A stretch of DNA of 64,000 bases from assembly GCA_016713565.1 (NCBI GenBank), contig JADJOX010000002.1, positions 1-64,000 on the forward strand, given 5' to 3'. Made by a program: the position numbers and the translations under genes. The notes beneath the pieces are model-generated. The model saw nothing but the letters and a program-made list of their open reading frames with translations. It made no database searches and was not told the origin of the DNA. Origin of the DNA: Ignavibacteriota bacterium (lineage in GTDB: Bacteria > Bacteroidota > Ignavibacteria > Ignavibacteriales > Melioribacteraceae). This document shows, piece by piece, positions 40,006 to 49,614 of the stretch (positions are counted from its first letter, which is position 1; the number at the start of each line of letters is the position of its first letter).

Positions 40006-40893
40006 TTGAATTCTAAAAGTAAATTAACGGCTGCTTATTTATTCTTAGCGCCCGCAATGCTGGCAATATTTGCGTTTTTCTTTATTCCAGTTATATCCGC
40101 TTTCATAATTAGTTTTACTGATTTTGATATTTATGCGTTAAGCGATTTCTCCAATGCGAGATTTATCGGCTTTCAAAATTATTTGGATCTATTTGATGAT
40201 CCATTATTTTGGCAATCGCTTAAAAATACTTTTTATTTTGTCATTTTTGCCGGACCGTTATCAATAGCTGTTTCACTTGGAGCGGCGCTTTTACTTAATT
40301 CAAAACTTGTAAAGTTTAAAAGTATATTCAGACTAACGTATTTCCTTCCTGTTGTAACTACATTAATTGCCGTATCAATAATTTGGAGATTTATTTATCA
40401 TCCTAAATTTGGAATATTGAACTTTATGCTTGGCTTTTTCGGCGTAAATCCAATTGACTGGCTGGGTGACCCAAACTTAGCTTTGCCCGCGATAGTGATT
40501 ATGTCGGTTTGGAAAAGTTTCGGTTACAATATGATAATCTTTATTGCAGGACTCCAAAATATTCCACAATATTTATATGAAGCCGCTGATCTTGAAGGAG
40601 CAACCGAATGGCAAAAATTTAAATCAATTACAATACCTATGTTAGCTCCAACAACATTATTTATAAGTATTATCACAATGATCGGATATTTTCAATTATT
40701 TGCCGAACCGTATGTAATGACTCAAGGCGGACCTTTAAATAGTACGTTAAGCATTGTTTTATATATGTACAATGAAGGTTTTCGATGGTGGAATATGGGG
40801 TATTCAGCTTCAATAGCTTTCGTTTTGTTTTTCATAATTTTTATTGCGACGTTAATTCAATTTAAAGTTCAAAAAATTGCGGATACAGAATAG
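40006..40893 (+). CDS. Sugar ABC transporter permease (UgpA/MalF type)
   Basis: 295 residues, six membrane helices, with the EAA loop EAADLEGATEWQKFKSITIP that contacts the ATPase. Start is TTG at 40006 with AAAGG about 5 bases upstream; no ATG fits. The C-terminus ends one base into the next gene. Pairs with the following permease, the lipoprotein at 38710 and the ATPase at 48498 to form an importer. Confidence 0.92.
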   Translation: MNSKSKLTAAYLFLAPAMLAIFAFFFIPVISAFIISFTDFDIYALSDFSNARFIGFQNYLDLFDDPLFWQSLKNTFYFVIFAGPLSIAVSLGAALLLNSKLVKFKSIFRLTYFLPVVTTLIAVSIIWRFIYHPKFGILNFMLGFFGVNPIDWLGDPNLALPAIVIMSVWKSFGYNMIIFIAGLQNIPQYLYEAADLEGATEWQKFKSITIPMLAPTTLFISIITMIGYFQLFAEPYVMTQGGPLNSTLSIVLYMYNEGFRWWNMGYSASIAFVLFFIIFIATLIQFKVQKIADTE

Positions 40894-41699
40894 TGAAAAA
40901 ATTATTGTTATATGTTTTCTTAATAATTTCCGGATTTATAACCATTGCACCTTTTGTTTGGATGATCTCTGCTTCTTTTATGGCTGATGGTCAAGCCAGC
41001 GTTTACCCGCCGAGATTTTTTCCGAAACAAATTACATATGATCAATATAATATTTTATTTACAAGATTAAATGTGGCGACAAATTTTATAAATAGCCTTT
41101 CATTATCAATAATTATAACATTCATTTCACTGTTTTTTAATTCAATGGCAGGATATGCATTTGCAAAATATAGATTTGCGGGAAAAGATAAACTTTTCAA
41201 ACTTTTACTGAGCTCAATGATAATTCCGGCACAAGTAACAATGCTTCCATTATTTTTAATGCTTAAAAATCTTGGACTAATAAATACATACATGGCAATT
41301 GTTATTCCAGGATTGGCAAATATCTTCGGAATATTTTTAATACGGCAATACGCAATGTCGATTCCAGATAGTTTAATTGAAGCTGCAAGGATTGACGGCG
41401 CGACAGATTTTCAGATCTATTATAAAGTTATGCTTCCGCTTTCAAAACCAATTTTAGTCACTTTGGCAATTTTTACTTTTATGGGTGTTTGGAATGATTT
41501 TCTGTGGCCATTGATTGCTTTAACAGATAACTCAATGTATACATTGCCGGTTGCTCTCGCTAATTTAATGGGTGAACATACAAAAGATCCGGAGCTTATG
41601 ATGGCAGGGTCGGTGATAACAATTATTCCAGTAATAATTGTATTTTTAGCTTTACAGAGATATTACATTAAAGGAATTATGATGGGAAGCATTAAATGA
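40893..41699 (+). CDS. Sugar ABC transporter permease (UgpE/MalG type)
   Basis: 268 residues, six membrane helices, EAA loop EAARIDGATDFQIYYKVMLP. GTG start shares its first base with the stop of the preceding permease, a strong sign of coupled translation. The C-terminus ends ALQRYYIKGIMMGSIK, the usual 'QRYFVKGLTAGAVKG' end of this family. Confidence 0.92.
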   Translation: MKKLLLYVFLIISGFITIAPFVWMISASFMADGQASVYPPRFFPKQITYDQYNILFTRLNVATNFINSLSLSIIITFISLFFNSMAGYAFAKYRFAGKDKLFKLLLSSMIIPAQVTMLPLFLMLKNLGLINTYMAIVIPGLANIFGIFLIRQYAMSIPDSLIEAARIDGATDFQIYYKVMLPLSKPILVTLAIFTFMGVWNDFLWPLIALTDNSMYTLPVALANLMGEHTKDPELMMAGSVITIIPVIIVFLALQRYYIKGIMMGSIK

Positions 41700-41733
41700 T
41701 TGATTTAACAGAACTATTCCGTGAACATGCATA

Positions 41734-42747
41734 ATGAAAAATATTAATATTATCACAATTGCCAAAGAAGCGGGTGTGTCAACGGCAACAGTATCAAGAG
41801 CTTTAAGCGGAAGTACCTCAATAAAGGAAAGTACACGAAAAAAAATTATTAACGTTGCGGAAAAATTTGAATATAGACCAAGTCATTTTGCAAGAAGTCT
41901 TTCAACAAAAAGAACTGATACCATTGGATTAATTTTACCTGAACTTGATGGTGATTTCTTTATGAGCGTAATTCATAATATTGATGATGAAGTACATAAA
42001 GCAAATAAATATTTGATGGTTTCAAGTACATATAACCAGCGTAATGAAATTGAGACTGTAAAAGAATTTATTGCGTCTAGTAGAGTTGATGGCGTTATTG
42101 TAATGGCGCCGACTATAAATAAAAAAATTGAATTTATTTTAAAGAATAATCAAATACCGATTATATATTTAAACGCGAGCAAAAAAATTATTAACATTGT
42201 AAATTTTACAGTAGATAATTTTTCTGGAGCAAAATCGGTTGTTGAACATTTAATAATGCATGGTTATAGAAAAATTGCTATGGTAAAAGGACCGGATGCA
42301 AATAATGAAGCCATAGAAAGATTTAAAGGTTATCAAAATATTCTTGAAGAAAATGAAATTGAATATTCTGACGATTTTACTTTCAATGGAAATTTTTCTA
42401 TGAATGCCGGATTTTTGGCATTAGAAAAATTTTTCAGCAAAAAAAATAAACCGGAAGCAATTTTTGCGGCTAATGATATGATGGCAGTTGGTGTTTATCA
42501 AGCTGCAAAAAAATTAAATATAAAAATTCCGGAAGATATTGCAGTCGTTGGGTTTGATAATATTTTTCTTTCTCAAATAGTATCTCCGAAACTAACGACG
42601 GTTAAAGTTCCAATTGGATTGCTTGCAAATAACGCGGTACAATATTTACTTAAAATGATTCATAATGAAGTTGATCTTAATCTGCCTTTAACTCATAATC
42701 TTGGAACAAGTCTTATTATAGGCGAATCTTGCGGTTGTAAAATTTGA
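41734..42747 (+). CDS. LacI-family transcriptional regulator
   Basis: 337 residues. HTH at residues 6-25 (ITIAKEAGVSTATVSRALSG), hinge YRPSHFARSLSTKRTDTIG, then the periplasmic-binding-protein-like effector domain (VDGVIVMAPT, NFSGAKSVVEHLIMHGYRKI, FAANDMMAVGVYQAAKKL, AVVGFDNIFLSQIVSPKLTT). The effector is probably a di- or oligosaccharide from the glycan or a phosphorylated product. It lies mid-operon and most likely binds the TGTAAGCGTTTACA site before the GH94 gene, repressing its own operon until substrate arrives (inference). Confidence 0.92.
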   Translation: MKNINIITIAKEAGVSTATVSRALSGSTSIKESTRKKIINVAEKFEYRPSHFARSLSTKRTDTIGLILPELDGDFFMSVIHNIDDEVHKANKYLMVSSTYNQRNEIETVKEFIASSRVDGVIVMAPTINKKIEFILKNNQIPIIYLNASKKIINIVNFTVDNFSGAKSVVEHLIMHGYRKIAMVKGPDANNEAIERFKGYQNILEENEIEYSDDFTFNGNFSMNAGFLALEKFFSKKNKPEAIFAANDMMAVGVYQAAKKLNIKIPEDIAVVGFDNIFLSQIVSPKLTTVKVPIGLLANNAVQYLLKMIHNEVDLNLPLTHNLGTSLIIGESCGCKI

Positions 42748-42768
42748 TTAAATATTTAGGGAAAATTT

Positions 42769-44148
42769 ATGAAGTATATTATACTAATTTTAATAGCATT
42801 TAACTTTTTATTTTGTTCTGAAAAGCCGCAAAAAACTGTAAATAAAAAGTTTGAAATGACGGAAGAACAATCAAAGTTTTTAGATACTTTACAATATTAT
42901 ACATTTCAATATTTTGTTAAAGAAGTAAATCCGGAAAATGGTTTGGTAAAAGACAAATCAACCGAAGATTCGCCATCCAGCATTGCGGCAGTAGGATTTG
43001 CTTTACCTATTTGGGCAATTGGGGTTGAAAAAAAATGGATTACGCGTGAAGAAGCCGCAAAGTTGACTTTAAATTTATTTGCATTCTTAATTAATTCTGA
43101 ACAATCTGCAAAGGTTGACGCAACCGGTTATAAAGGCTTTTATTATCATTTTCTTGAAATGGATAATGGGAGAAGATGGCGTGATTGTGAATTATCAACC
43201 ATTGATACGGCTTGGCTTTTTGCCGGAATTCGATTTGCGATGAATTATTACACAAATGATAATTTAATTGAGAAAAGCATTAGAGCATTGGGCGATTCTT
43301 TAACAAGAAGGTTAGATTGGGATTGGTGGACGAAACCGGAATCAGATAAAGATTACGGTGGAACGGTAACTATGGGCTGGCGACCTGAAAACGGATTTAC
43401 CGAAATGAGTTGGATCGGCTTTACCGAAGCTCATTATTTATATATTCTTTCGGCAGGAACAGGATATAAAAATATCGATCACGCATATGACGTATGGCTA
43501 AGAGATTACAATTGGTACGCGCCTTATCCAAATATGGAACATGCGGTTTTTCCCCCACTTTTTGCTTATCAATGGTCTAGTTGTTTTATTGATTATAAAA
43601 ATGTTTACGACAAATATATGCTTGAGAAAAACGTTGACTATTTTGAAAATTCAAGAAGAGCAGCGTTATCACAATGGCAATATGCAATTGAAAATCCAAA
43701 AGATTGGAAAGGTTATGATTCATTAACTTGGGGATTAACAGCGTGTGAAGGACCAGCCGATGAAATTCCAAATTTGGATAGAAGTATTTATTCGGGTTAT
43801 AGTGAAAGAGGTCCTAGTTTTCCATTTCGCAATTCGTGGGATGACGGAACAATAGCTCCTACAGCGGCAATTGCCTCACTTCCATTTGCTCCCGAAATAG
43901 TAATTCCCACAATTATGAACTTTAAGGAAAAATACGGCGATAAAGGTCTATGGGGTAAATATGGTTTTAAAGATGCTTTTAATCCGACCTTAAATTGGTT
44001 TGATAATGACTATCTGGGAATAGATCAAGGACCAATTGTTATAATGATCGAAAACTTTAAAACAGGCTTTGTCTGGAAATATTGTATGAACGATCCTGTA
44101 ATAAAAAAGGGAATGGAAAAATTGAATTTGATAAAACTCCAAAAGTAA
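42769..44148 (+). CDS. GH144-type glycanase, lipoprotein
   Basis: 459 residues. Lipobox FNFLFC with Cys 17. The catalytic PF10091/GH144 domain fills the rest: LQYYTFQYFVKEVNPENGLV, SSIAAVGFALPIWAIGVEKKW, YHFLEMDNGRRWRDCELSTI, IDTAWLFAGIRFAM, GFTEMSWIGFTEAHYLYILS, DDGTIAPTAAIASLPFAP and NDYLGIDQGPIVIMIENFK. It differs clearly from the T9SS-sorted copy at 36790, with no FN3 and no sorting domain. It is probably held at the inner face of the outer membrane, where it could trim oligosaccharides released by the surface enzyme. AGGGAAAA precedes the ATG. Confidence 0.85.
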   Translation: MKYIILILIAFNFLFCSEKPQKTVNKKFEMTEEQSKFLDTLQYYTFQYFVKEVNPENGLVKDKSTEDSPSSIAAVGFALPIWAIGVEKKWITREEAAKLTLNLFAFLINSEQSAKVDATGYKGFYYHFLEMDNGRRWRDCELSTIDTAWLFAGIRFAMNYYTNDNLIEKSIRALGDSLTRRLDWDWWTKPESDKDYGGTVTMGWRPENGFTEMSWIGFTEAHYLYILSAGTGYKNIDHAYDVWLRDYNWYAPYPNMEHAVFPPLFAYQWSSCFIDYKNVYDKYMLEKNVDYFENSRRAALSQWQYAIENPKDWKGYDSLTWGLTACEGPADEIPNLDRSIYSGYSERGPSFPFRNSWDDGTIAPTAAIASLPFAPEIVIPTIMNFKEKYGDKGLWGKYGFKDAFNPTLNWFDNDYLGIDQGPIVIMIENFKTGFVWKYCMNDPVIKKGMEKLNLIKLQK

Positions 44149-44151
44149 AAT

Positions 44152-47100
44152 ATGAAAATCAATATTTTAATTATTATAATCAATTGCTTAGTAATTATTT
44201 CGGCCATCAACGCTCAATCAATATCAATAAATAGTTTTGATAGTTTCGAAAACATCAAGTTAATTAAATCCGATAACGTGGAAATTGATCTAAGCGGCAT
44301 TGACGGAATCAAAAACAAGGCGTTGAATATTAATTATAAATTTGTAAAAGGCACCGGTTATGCGGGCATTCAATTTGATCGTGAAATTGATTTATCCGAT
44401 GATTTCGAGTTTACGTTTTATATTAAAGCTAATTCGCCAAATAATAATTTTGAAATCAAATTCTTGGATCAGAAAGGAGAAAATGTTTGGTGGGTTAATA
44501 ATGTGAATTACGAATTTCCGAAAGATTGGAAAAAAGTTAGAATTAAAAGGAGACAAATAAATTTTGCTTGGGGCCCTGCGTATGACAAAACACTAAGAAA
44601 AATTTCAAAAATAGAATTTACTATCGCGTCTTTTAACGGCGGCTCAGGCAGTGTGCAAATTGATGATCTGCAATATAAAAAGCTGTCAAAAATAGATATA
44701 ACTAAACTAAAGACAAATATAATTGCTTCCGCGAATTCAAATCTGCTAAAAAATATTAAAGATAATAATTTAGAAACATACTGGACCAGTAAGAAAAAAA
44801 ATAATACTTTGATTTATAATTTCGGCTACTCTAAAGAAATTGGCGGAATTACATTCGATTGGTTTAAAAATAATTTTGCAAAGATTATTACTATTTCTAT
44901 TTCCGATGATAATTCACATTGGGATAAAATACTTAAAGTTAACAAAGCGACAAATTACAAATCATTTCTAAAATTTGATGATATTGAAGCGCAATATCTG
45001 AAATTGGACTTTTCGGAAAATAAAAAAGACGAATTATCAATATCTGAAATTAAAATACAGGACGCGGATTGGTCGGCGGACATTAACAAATTTTTTATAA
45101 ATATAGCTAAAGAATATCCTCGCGGTTATTTCCCAAAATACTTAAATGCCGAATCAAGCTTTTGGACTATAACCGGAGTAAACGAAGATGTTAAAGAAAC
45201 ACTTATCAATGAAGAGGGAATGATAGAAAGCGATAAACAAGGTTTTTCTATTGAGCCTTTCATTTTCAGTAATGGTAAGTTATATACATGGAGCGACGCG
45301 TCAATTTCACAGCATTTAATGAATGATTATCTTCCAATTCCCAGCGTTAAATGGACACTTCCCAAAATGGAAATGAATATAGAAACATTTACTTCCGGCG
45401 CTCCAAATCAAAGTTCTGCTATTTTCACTAAGTATACTTTGAAAAATATTTCACAAGAGGAAATAGATGGAAATTTGTATTTGGCAATTCGACCATTTCA
45501 AGTAAATCCATATTATCAATTTCTTAACGGCAATGGCGGAGCCGCAAAAGTAAAAACAATAAATTACGATAAGGAAAAAAAACAAGTTAATGTTAATGAT
45601 ATAAAAAAAATTATTTCACTTTCTGAAATTGATTCTGCAGGATTTACAACATTTTACGACGGCGATATTATAAATTACATAAGCAATAATATTTTACCGG
45701 CTAATAAAAATATTGTTGACGAATTTTATTTCGGCTCTGGAGCATTAAAATATCAATATAAAATATCTCCAAATGAAGAGAAAGAAATAGTAATACTTCT
45801 TCCTATGTATGAGAATATAGATTTTAATTTAAAAGAAGAAAATGTTTATGAAACTAAATTAATGGATGCCGTAAATTTTTGGAATAGTAAAGTAAATAAT
45901 ATTGAATTTAGTTTGCCTGAATCGGCAGATAAACTTATAAATGTTCTTAAATCAAACATAGCATATATTTTAATTAACAGAGATAAATTCGGCATTCAAC
46001 CCGGCTCAAGGTCTTACGATCGATCTTGGATTAGAGACGGATCTTTAACTTCTTCGGCATTGCTTAAAATGGGATTGAAAAATGAAGTTAAAGAATTTGC
46101 GAACTGGTATTCCAATTATATTTTTGAAAATGGGAAAGTGCCGTGCGTTGTTGATAAAAGAGGTCCCGATTCAGTTCCTGAAAATGACAGTCACGGAGAA
46201 TATATTTATTTAATTAAGGAATATTTTAATTTCACAAAAGACACAACTTTCTTGAGTGATCATTTTGAAAAAATAAAATTAGTAATGAGTTATATAAAGT
46301 ATTTAACCGATCAAAGATCTACTGAAGAATATAAAAGTAATGATAGTTTAAAAATGTTTTACGGATTAGTTCCTGAATCAATTAGTCATGAAGGATATTC
46401 GGCAAAACCCATGCATTCTTATTGGGATGATTTTTTTATACTTAAAGGTATGAAAGACGCTATCAGCATTGCCGAAATACTAAACAAAACCGAAGTTAGT
46501 GAATTTATTAAACAGAAAAATGAATTTGAAAAAAACCTTTATTCATCGATTGATTTGACAACTTCAAGGCATAAAATAAATTATATTCCAGGCTGCGCTG
46601 AACTAGGTGATTTTGACGCTACTTCAACAACTATTGCTTTAACTCCGTGTAATGAAATTAAAAATTTACGTAATGATCTGTTAACAAATACATTCGACAA
46701 ATATTATGATTTCTTCAAAAATAGAATGAATGAAAATTCTGAATGGTTAAACTACACACCTTATGAGGTAAGAACAATTGGATCGTTTGTTCTACTCGAT
46801 AAACCGGAAATTGCACATACAATTATTGACTATTTTTTACAGTATCAAAAACCCGAAAATTGGAACCATTGGGCGGAAATTGTTTGGCATAATTCAAAAT
46901 CACCCAATTTTATTGGAGATATGCCGCATACATGGGTCGGTTCTGATTTTATAAACTCAATTAGAAATTTATTCGTTTATGAAGATGAGCTAAATAATTC
47001 TTTAATAATTGCGCCAGCATTGTATGATGAATGGATTGACAATCCAAATGGAATGAGTGTTAAAAATCTTCCAACTTATTATGGAAAAATTTCATACTCA

Positions 47101-47301
47101 ATCAAAAATGATGATGAGAAATGTACTTACGAAATATATGGTGATTTAAAGACACCGGAAAATATGAAATATATTCTTAGGTTTTCAAAAGATATTTTTA
47201 AGATAAAGAAGATTTTAATTAATAATGTTAAGTATGAAAATTTCTTATCGGACGAAATAATGTTTAAATCAATTCCGGCGAAAATTGAAATCTATTTTTA
47301 A
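44152..47301 (+). CDS. Large exported glycosidase-like protein with discoidin (F5/8C) domain
   Basis: 1049 residues, intact. Signal peptide ends near ISAINAQS. A carbohydrate-binding-like beta sandwich (about 30-175, GTGYAGIQFDREIDLSDDFE, WKKVRIKRRQINFAWGPA) is followed by an F5/8 type C domain (about 185-300, LETYWTSKKKNNTLIYNFGY), a large beta domain (about 330-570) and an (alpha/alpha)6-like region (about 590-960). The last has PGSRSYDRSWIRDGSLTSSA, VPENDSHGEYIYLIKEYF, HSYWDDFFILKGM and HWAEIVWH. The 'RSWIRDG' block with later Glu/Asp residues looks like a catalytic barrel, but I cannot name a GH family. It starts 3 bases after the GH144-type lipoprotein gene. Confidence 0.7.
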   Translation: MKINILIIIINCLVIISAINAQSISINSFDSFENIKLIKSDNVEIDLSGIDGIKNKALNINYKFVKGTGYAGIQFDREIDLSDDFEFTFYIKANSPNNNFEIKFLDQKGENVWWVNNVNYEFPKDWKKVRIKRRQINFAWGPAYDKTLRKISKIEFTIASFNGGSGSVQIDDLQYKKLSKIDITKLKTNIIASANSNLLKNIKDNNLETYWTSKKKNNTLIYNFGYSKEIGGITFDWFKNNFAKIITISISDDNSHWDKILKVNKATNYKSFLKFDDIEAQYLKLDFSENKKDELSISEIKIQDADWSADINKFFINIAKEYPRGYFPKYLNAESSFWTITGVNEDVKETLINEEGMIESDKQGFSIEPFIFSNGKLYTWSDASISQHLMNDYLPIPSVKWTLPKMEMNIETFTSGAPNQSSAIFTKYTLKNISQEEIDGNLYLAIRPFQVNPYYQFLNGNGGAAKVKTINYDKEKKQVNVNDIKKIISLSEIDSAGFTTFYDGDIINYISNNILPANKNIVDEFYFGSGALKYQYKISPNEEKEIVILLPMYENIDFNLKEENVYETKLMDAVNFWNSKVNNIEFSLPESADKLINVLKSNIAYILINRDKFGIQPGSRSYDRSWIRDGSLTSSALLKMGLKNEVKEFANWYSNYIFENGKVPCVVDKRGPDSVPENDSHGEYIYLIKEYFNFTKDTTFLSDHFEKIKLVMSYIKYLTDQRSTEEYKSNDSLKMFYGLVPESISHEGYSAKPMHSYWDDFFILKGMKDAISIAEILNKTEVSEFIKQKNEFEKNLYSSIDLTTSRHKINYIPGCAELGDFDATSTTIALTPCNEIKNLRNDLLTNTFDKYYDFFKNRMNENSEWLNYTPYEVRTIGSFVLLDKPEIAHTIIDYFLQYQKPENWNHWAEIVWHNSKSPNFIGDMPHTWVGSDFINSIRNLFVYEDELNNSLIIAPALYDEWIDNPNGMSVKNLPTYYGKISYSIKNDDEKCTYEIYGDLKTPENMKYILRFSKDIFKIKKILINNVKYENFLSDEIMFKSIPAKIEIYF

Positions 47302-47331
47302 TAAAATTGTTATGAAATTAATGAGCAAAAA

Positions 47332-48462
47332 ATGAATATTAAAAAATGTAACCAACTGTTCCTTAATTTGATTTTTATTTCATCTTTATTCTTTGGGTGC
47401 GGAACTGTAAATAATGTTTCTGATAATTATTCTAAAAAGCAGTATGAAAGAACATTTGAAAAAGAATTATCAAAAACAATTCATTTAAACTACCTGCTAT
47501 ATTTGCCTAAAGATAATTTAGAAAATGAAAAATTGCCATTAATGGTTTTTCTGCATGGAAGCGGTGAAAGAGGCGATGATCTTGAAAAGCTTAAAGTAAA
47601 TGGACCGCCGATGCTTATTGAAAAAGGAGAAAATTTCCCGTTTATTATTGTTTCGCCTCAATGTCCGTTGAACACAAGATGGACGGACAAATGGTTCCCT
47701 GAGGCGGTTATGGGATTAATTGACGAAATTTCCGCGACCTACAATGTCGATCAGGACAGAATTTACTTGACCGGATTAAGTATGGGCGGTTTCGGAACTT
47801 GGGAAATAGCTTCGCAAAATCCGGATAAATTTGCGGCAATTGTTCCTGTCTGCGGCGGAGGAGATCCGGAAAATGCCAGGGATTTAAGGCTGCTGCCCAT
47901 TTGGGTATTCCACGGCGCCAAAGACGATGTTGTTCCTCCCATGCTTTCGCAGCAGATGGTTGACGCTTTAAAACTTTATCATTCCGATGTAAAATTTACT
48001 TTATATCCCGAAGCGAATCATAATTCTTGGGATGAAACTTATAGCAATAAAGATTTATATTCTTGGCTGCTTTCTCATAAACGAAATGACAGGAAATTAA
48101 TAACAATTAAAAGAGAGAATATTTCAGCTTCTTCCGGATATCCGTTTTACGCTGTTGACCATGACCAACAAACAAGATGGGAAAGTAAATGGGAAGATCC
48201 GCAATGGATTGAAATTAAATTAGACAGTAAAGCAAAACTAAAGAAAATCTCATTGCTATGGGAAAATGCGTATTCAAAAAATTATACTGTTTCAATTTCC
48301 GACGACGGAAAAAGGTGGGAAGAAATATTTGAAGAAAAAAACGGGGATGGATTTTTAGATTTGATCGAGATGCCCGAAATTGAAATTCAGTATGTTAGAT
48401 TCAACTTTAAAGAACGAGCAACGCAATGGGGAAATTCAATTTGGGAAATTGAGGTTGAATAA
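47332..48462 (+). CDS. Alpha/beta-hydrolase (esterase) lipoprotein with C-terminal discoidin domain
   Basis: 376 residues. Lipobox LFFGCG with Cys about 23. Hydrolase domain: PLMVFLHGSGERGDDLEKL (oxyanion region), IYLTGLSMGGFGTWEIA with the nucleophilic Ser in GLSMGG, WVFHGAKDDVVPP (Asp) and YPEANHNSWDE (His). This is the PHB-depolymerase/acetyl-esterase-like group often found in polysaccharide loci. From residue about 260 follows an F5/8 type C domain (DHDQQTRWESKWEDPQWIEI, WGNSIWEIEVE) that probably binds glycan. It would remove acyl groups from the polysaccharide in the periplasm or at the outer membrane. Confidence 0.8.
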   Translation: MNIKKCNQLFLNLIFISSLFFGCGTVNNVSDNYSKKQYERTFEKELSKTIHLNYLLYLPKDNLENEKLPLMVFLHGSGERGDDLEKLKVNGPPMLIEKGENFPFIIVSPQCPLNTRWTDKWFPEAVMGLIDEISATYNVDQDRIYLTGLSMGGFGTWEIASQNPDKFAAIVPVCGGGDPENARDLRLLPIWVFHGAKDDVVPPMLSQQMVDALKLYHSDVKFTLYPEANHNSWDETYSNKDLYSWLLSHKRNDRKLITIKRENISASSGYPFYAVDHDQQTRWESKWEDPQWIEIKLDSKAKLKKISLLWENAYSKNYTVSISDDGKRWEEIFEEKNGDGFLDLIEMPEIEIQYVRFNFKERATQWGNSIWEIEVE

Positions 48463-48497
48463 AAATTACTAAATTCAATAAAAACACAAATAATTAT

Positions 48498-49600
48498 ATG
48501 GCAAATTTATCTATTAAAAATTTATTCAAATCTTACGATCAGAAAAACTACGCTGTTAACAATGTAAACATCGAAATTGCAAATGGCGAATTTGTCGTTT
48601 TGGTGGGTCCATCTGGATGCGGAAAATCAACCATTTTAAGAATGATTGCGGGATTGGAAGATATTACAAAAGGTGAGATTTTTATTGATTCAAGACTTGT
48701 AAACAACGTATCGCCTAAGGATAGAGATATTGCAATGGTTTTTCAAAATTACGCGCTATATCCTCATATGAGTGTTTTTGAAAATATTTCATTTGGACTT
48801 AAACTAAGAAAATTCAGTAAGGAAGAAATAAATAAAAGGGTTAACGACGCAAGTGAAATTTTGGGATTAACGGATCTGCTTGATAGAAAGCCAAAGCAAT
48901 TATCCGGTGGTCAACGTCAAAGAGTTGCCCTTGGTAGAGCTATTGTTCGTAATCCAAAAGTATTTTTATTTGATGAACCGCTCAGTAATCTTGATGCCAA
49001 ATTAAGAGTACAAATGAGGACTGAGATTTCAAAACTTCATAAAAAGTTAGGCACAACGATGATTTACGTAACTCATGATCAAACAGAAGCAATGACAATG
49101 GGTGACAAAATAGTGATTTTAAATAATGGGGAAGTACAGCAAATTGATACTCCAATGAATTTATACACAAAACCAAAAAATAAATTTGTTGCGGGTTTTA
49201 TTGGAAGTCCGGCGATGAATTTTTAGATGGAAAAATTGAAAAGGAAAATTCATTTTATTTTATTTCACAAAACAAAGAAATTAAATTTGATCTGACCAAG
49301 AAACAATCTGAGTACTTGGAAAAATACGTAGATCAAAATATAGTTATTGGAATCAGGCCTGAAGATTTTCATGTAATCGAAAATAAAGATGAAAATTACA
49401 TTTCGGTGTTTTCAAAAATTGACCTTTTTGAACCGCTTGGAAATGAAACTTATATTTATTTTTATATTGAGGGAAAACAAAATATTGCAAGAATTACGTC
49501 TTCAAATGATTTAAAGATCGGTTCCGAAATTGAATTTAAATTGGATAAAAGTAAAATACATTTTTTCGACTCTGAAAATAATTCAGTTTTATTAAAATAA
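48498..49600 (+). pseudogene. Sugar ABC transporter ATPase (UgpC/MsmK type), one frameshift
   Basis: Walker A GPSGCGKSTILRMIAG at about residues 35-50, Q-loop VFQNYALYPHMSV, signature LSGGQRQRVALGRAIVRNPK, Walker B FLFDEPLSNLDA, H-loop YVTHDQTEAMTMGDKI. After GSPAMNF a one-base loss in a T-run at about 49224 breaks the frame. The expected C-terminal MOI/TOBE domain (IVIGIRPEDFHVI, ESLGNETYI-like FEPLGNETYIYF) continues from about 49316 to 49600. Full length would be about 367 residues. It energises the importer encoded at 38710-41699, the only sugar ABC permease pair in the window. A sequence error is the simplest explanation of the break. Confidence 0.88.
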
Positions 49601-49614
49601 AAATTGAGAATTTT

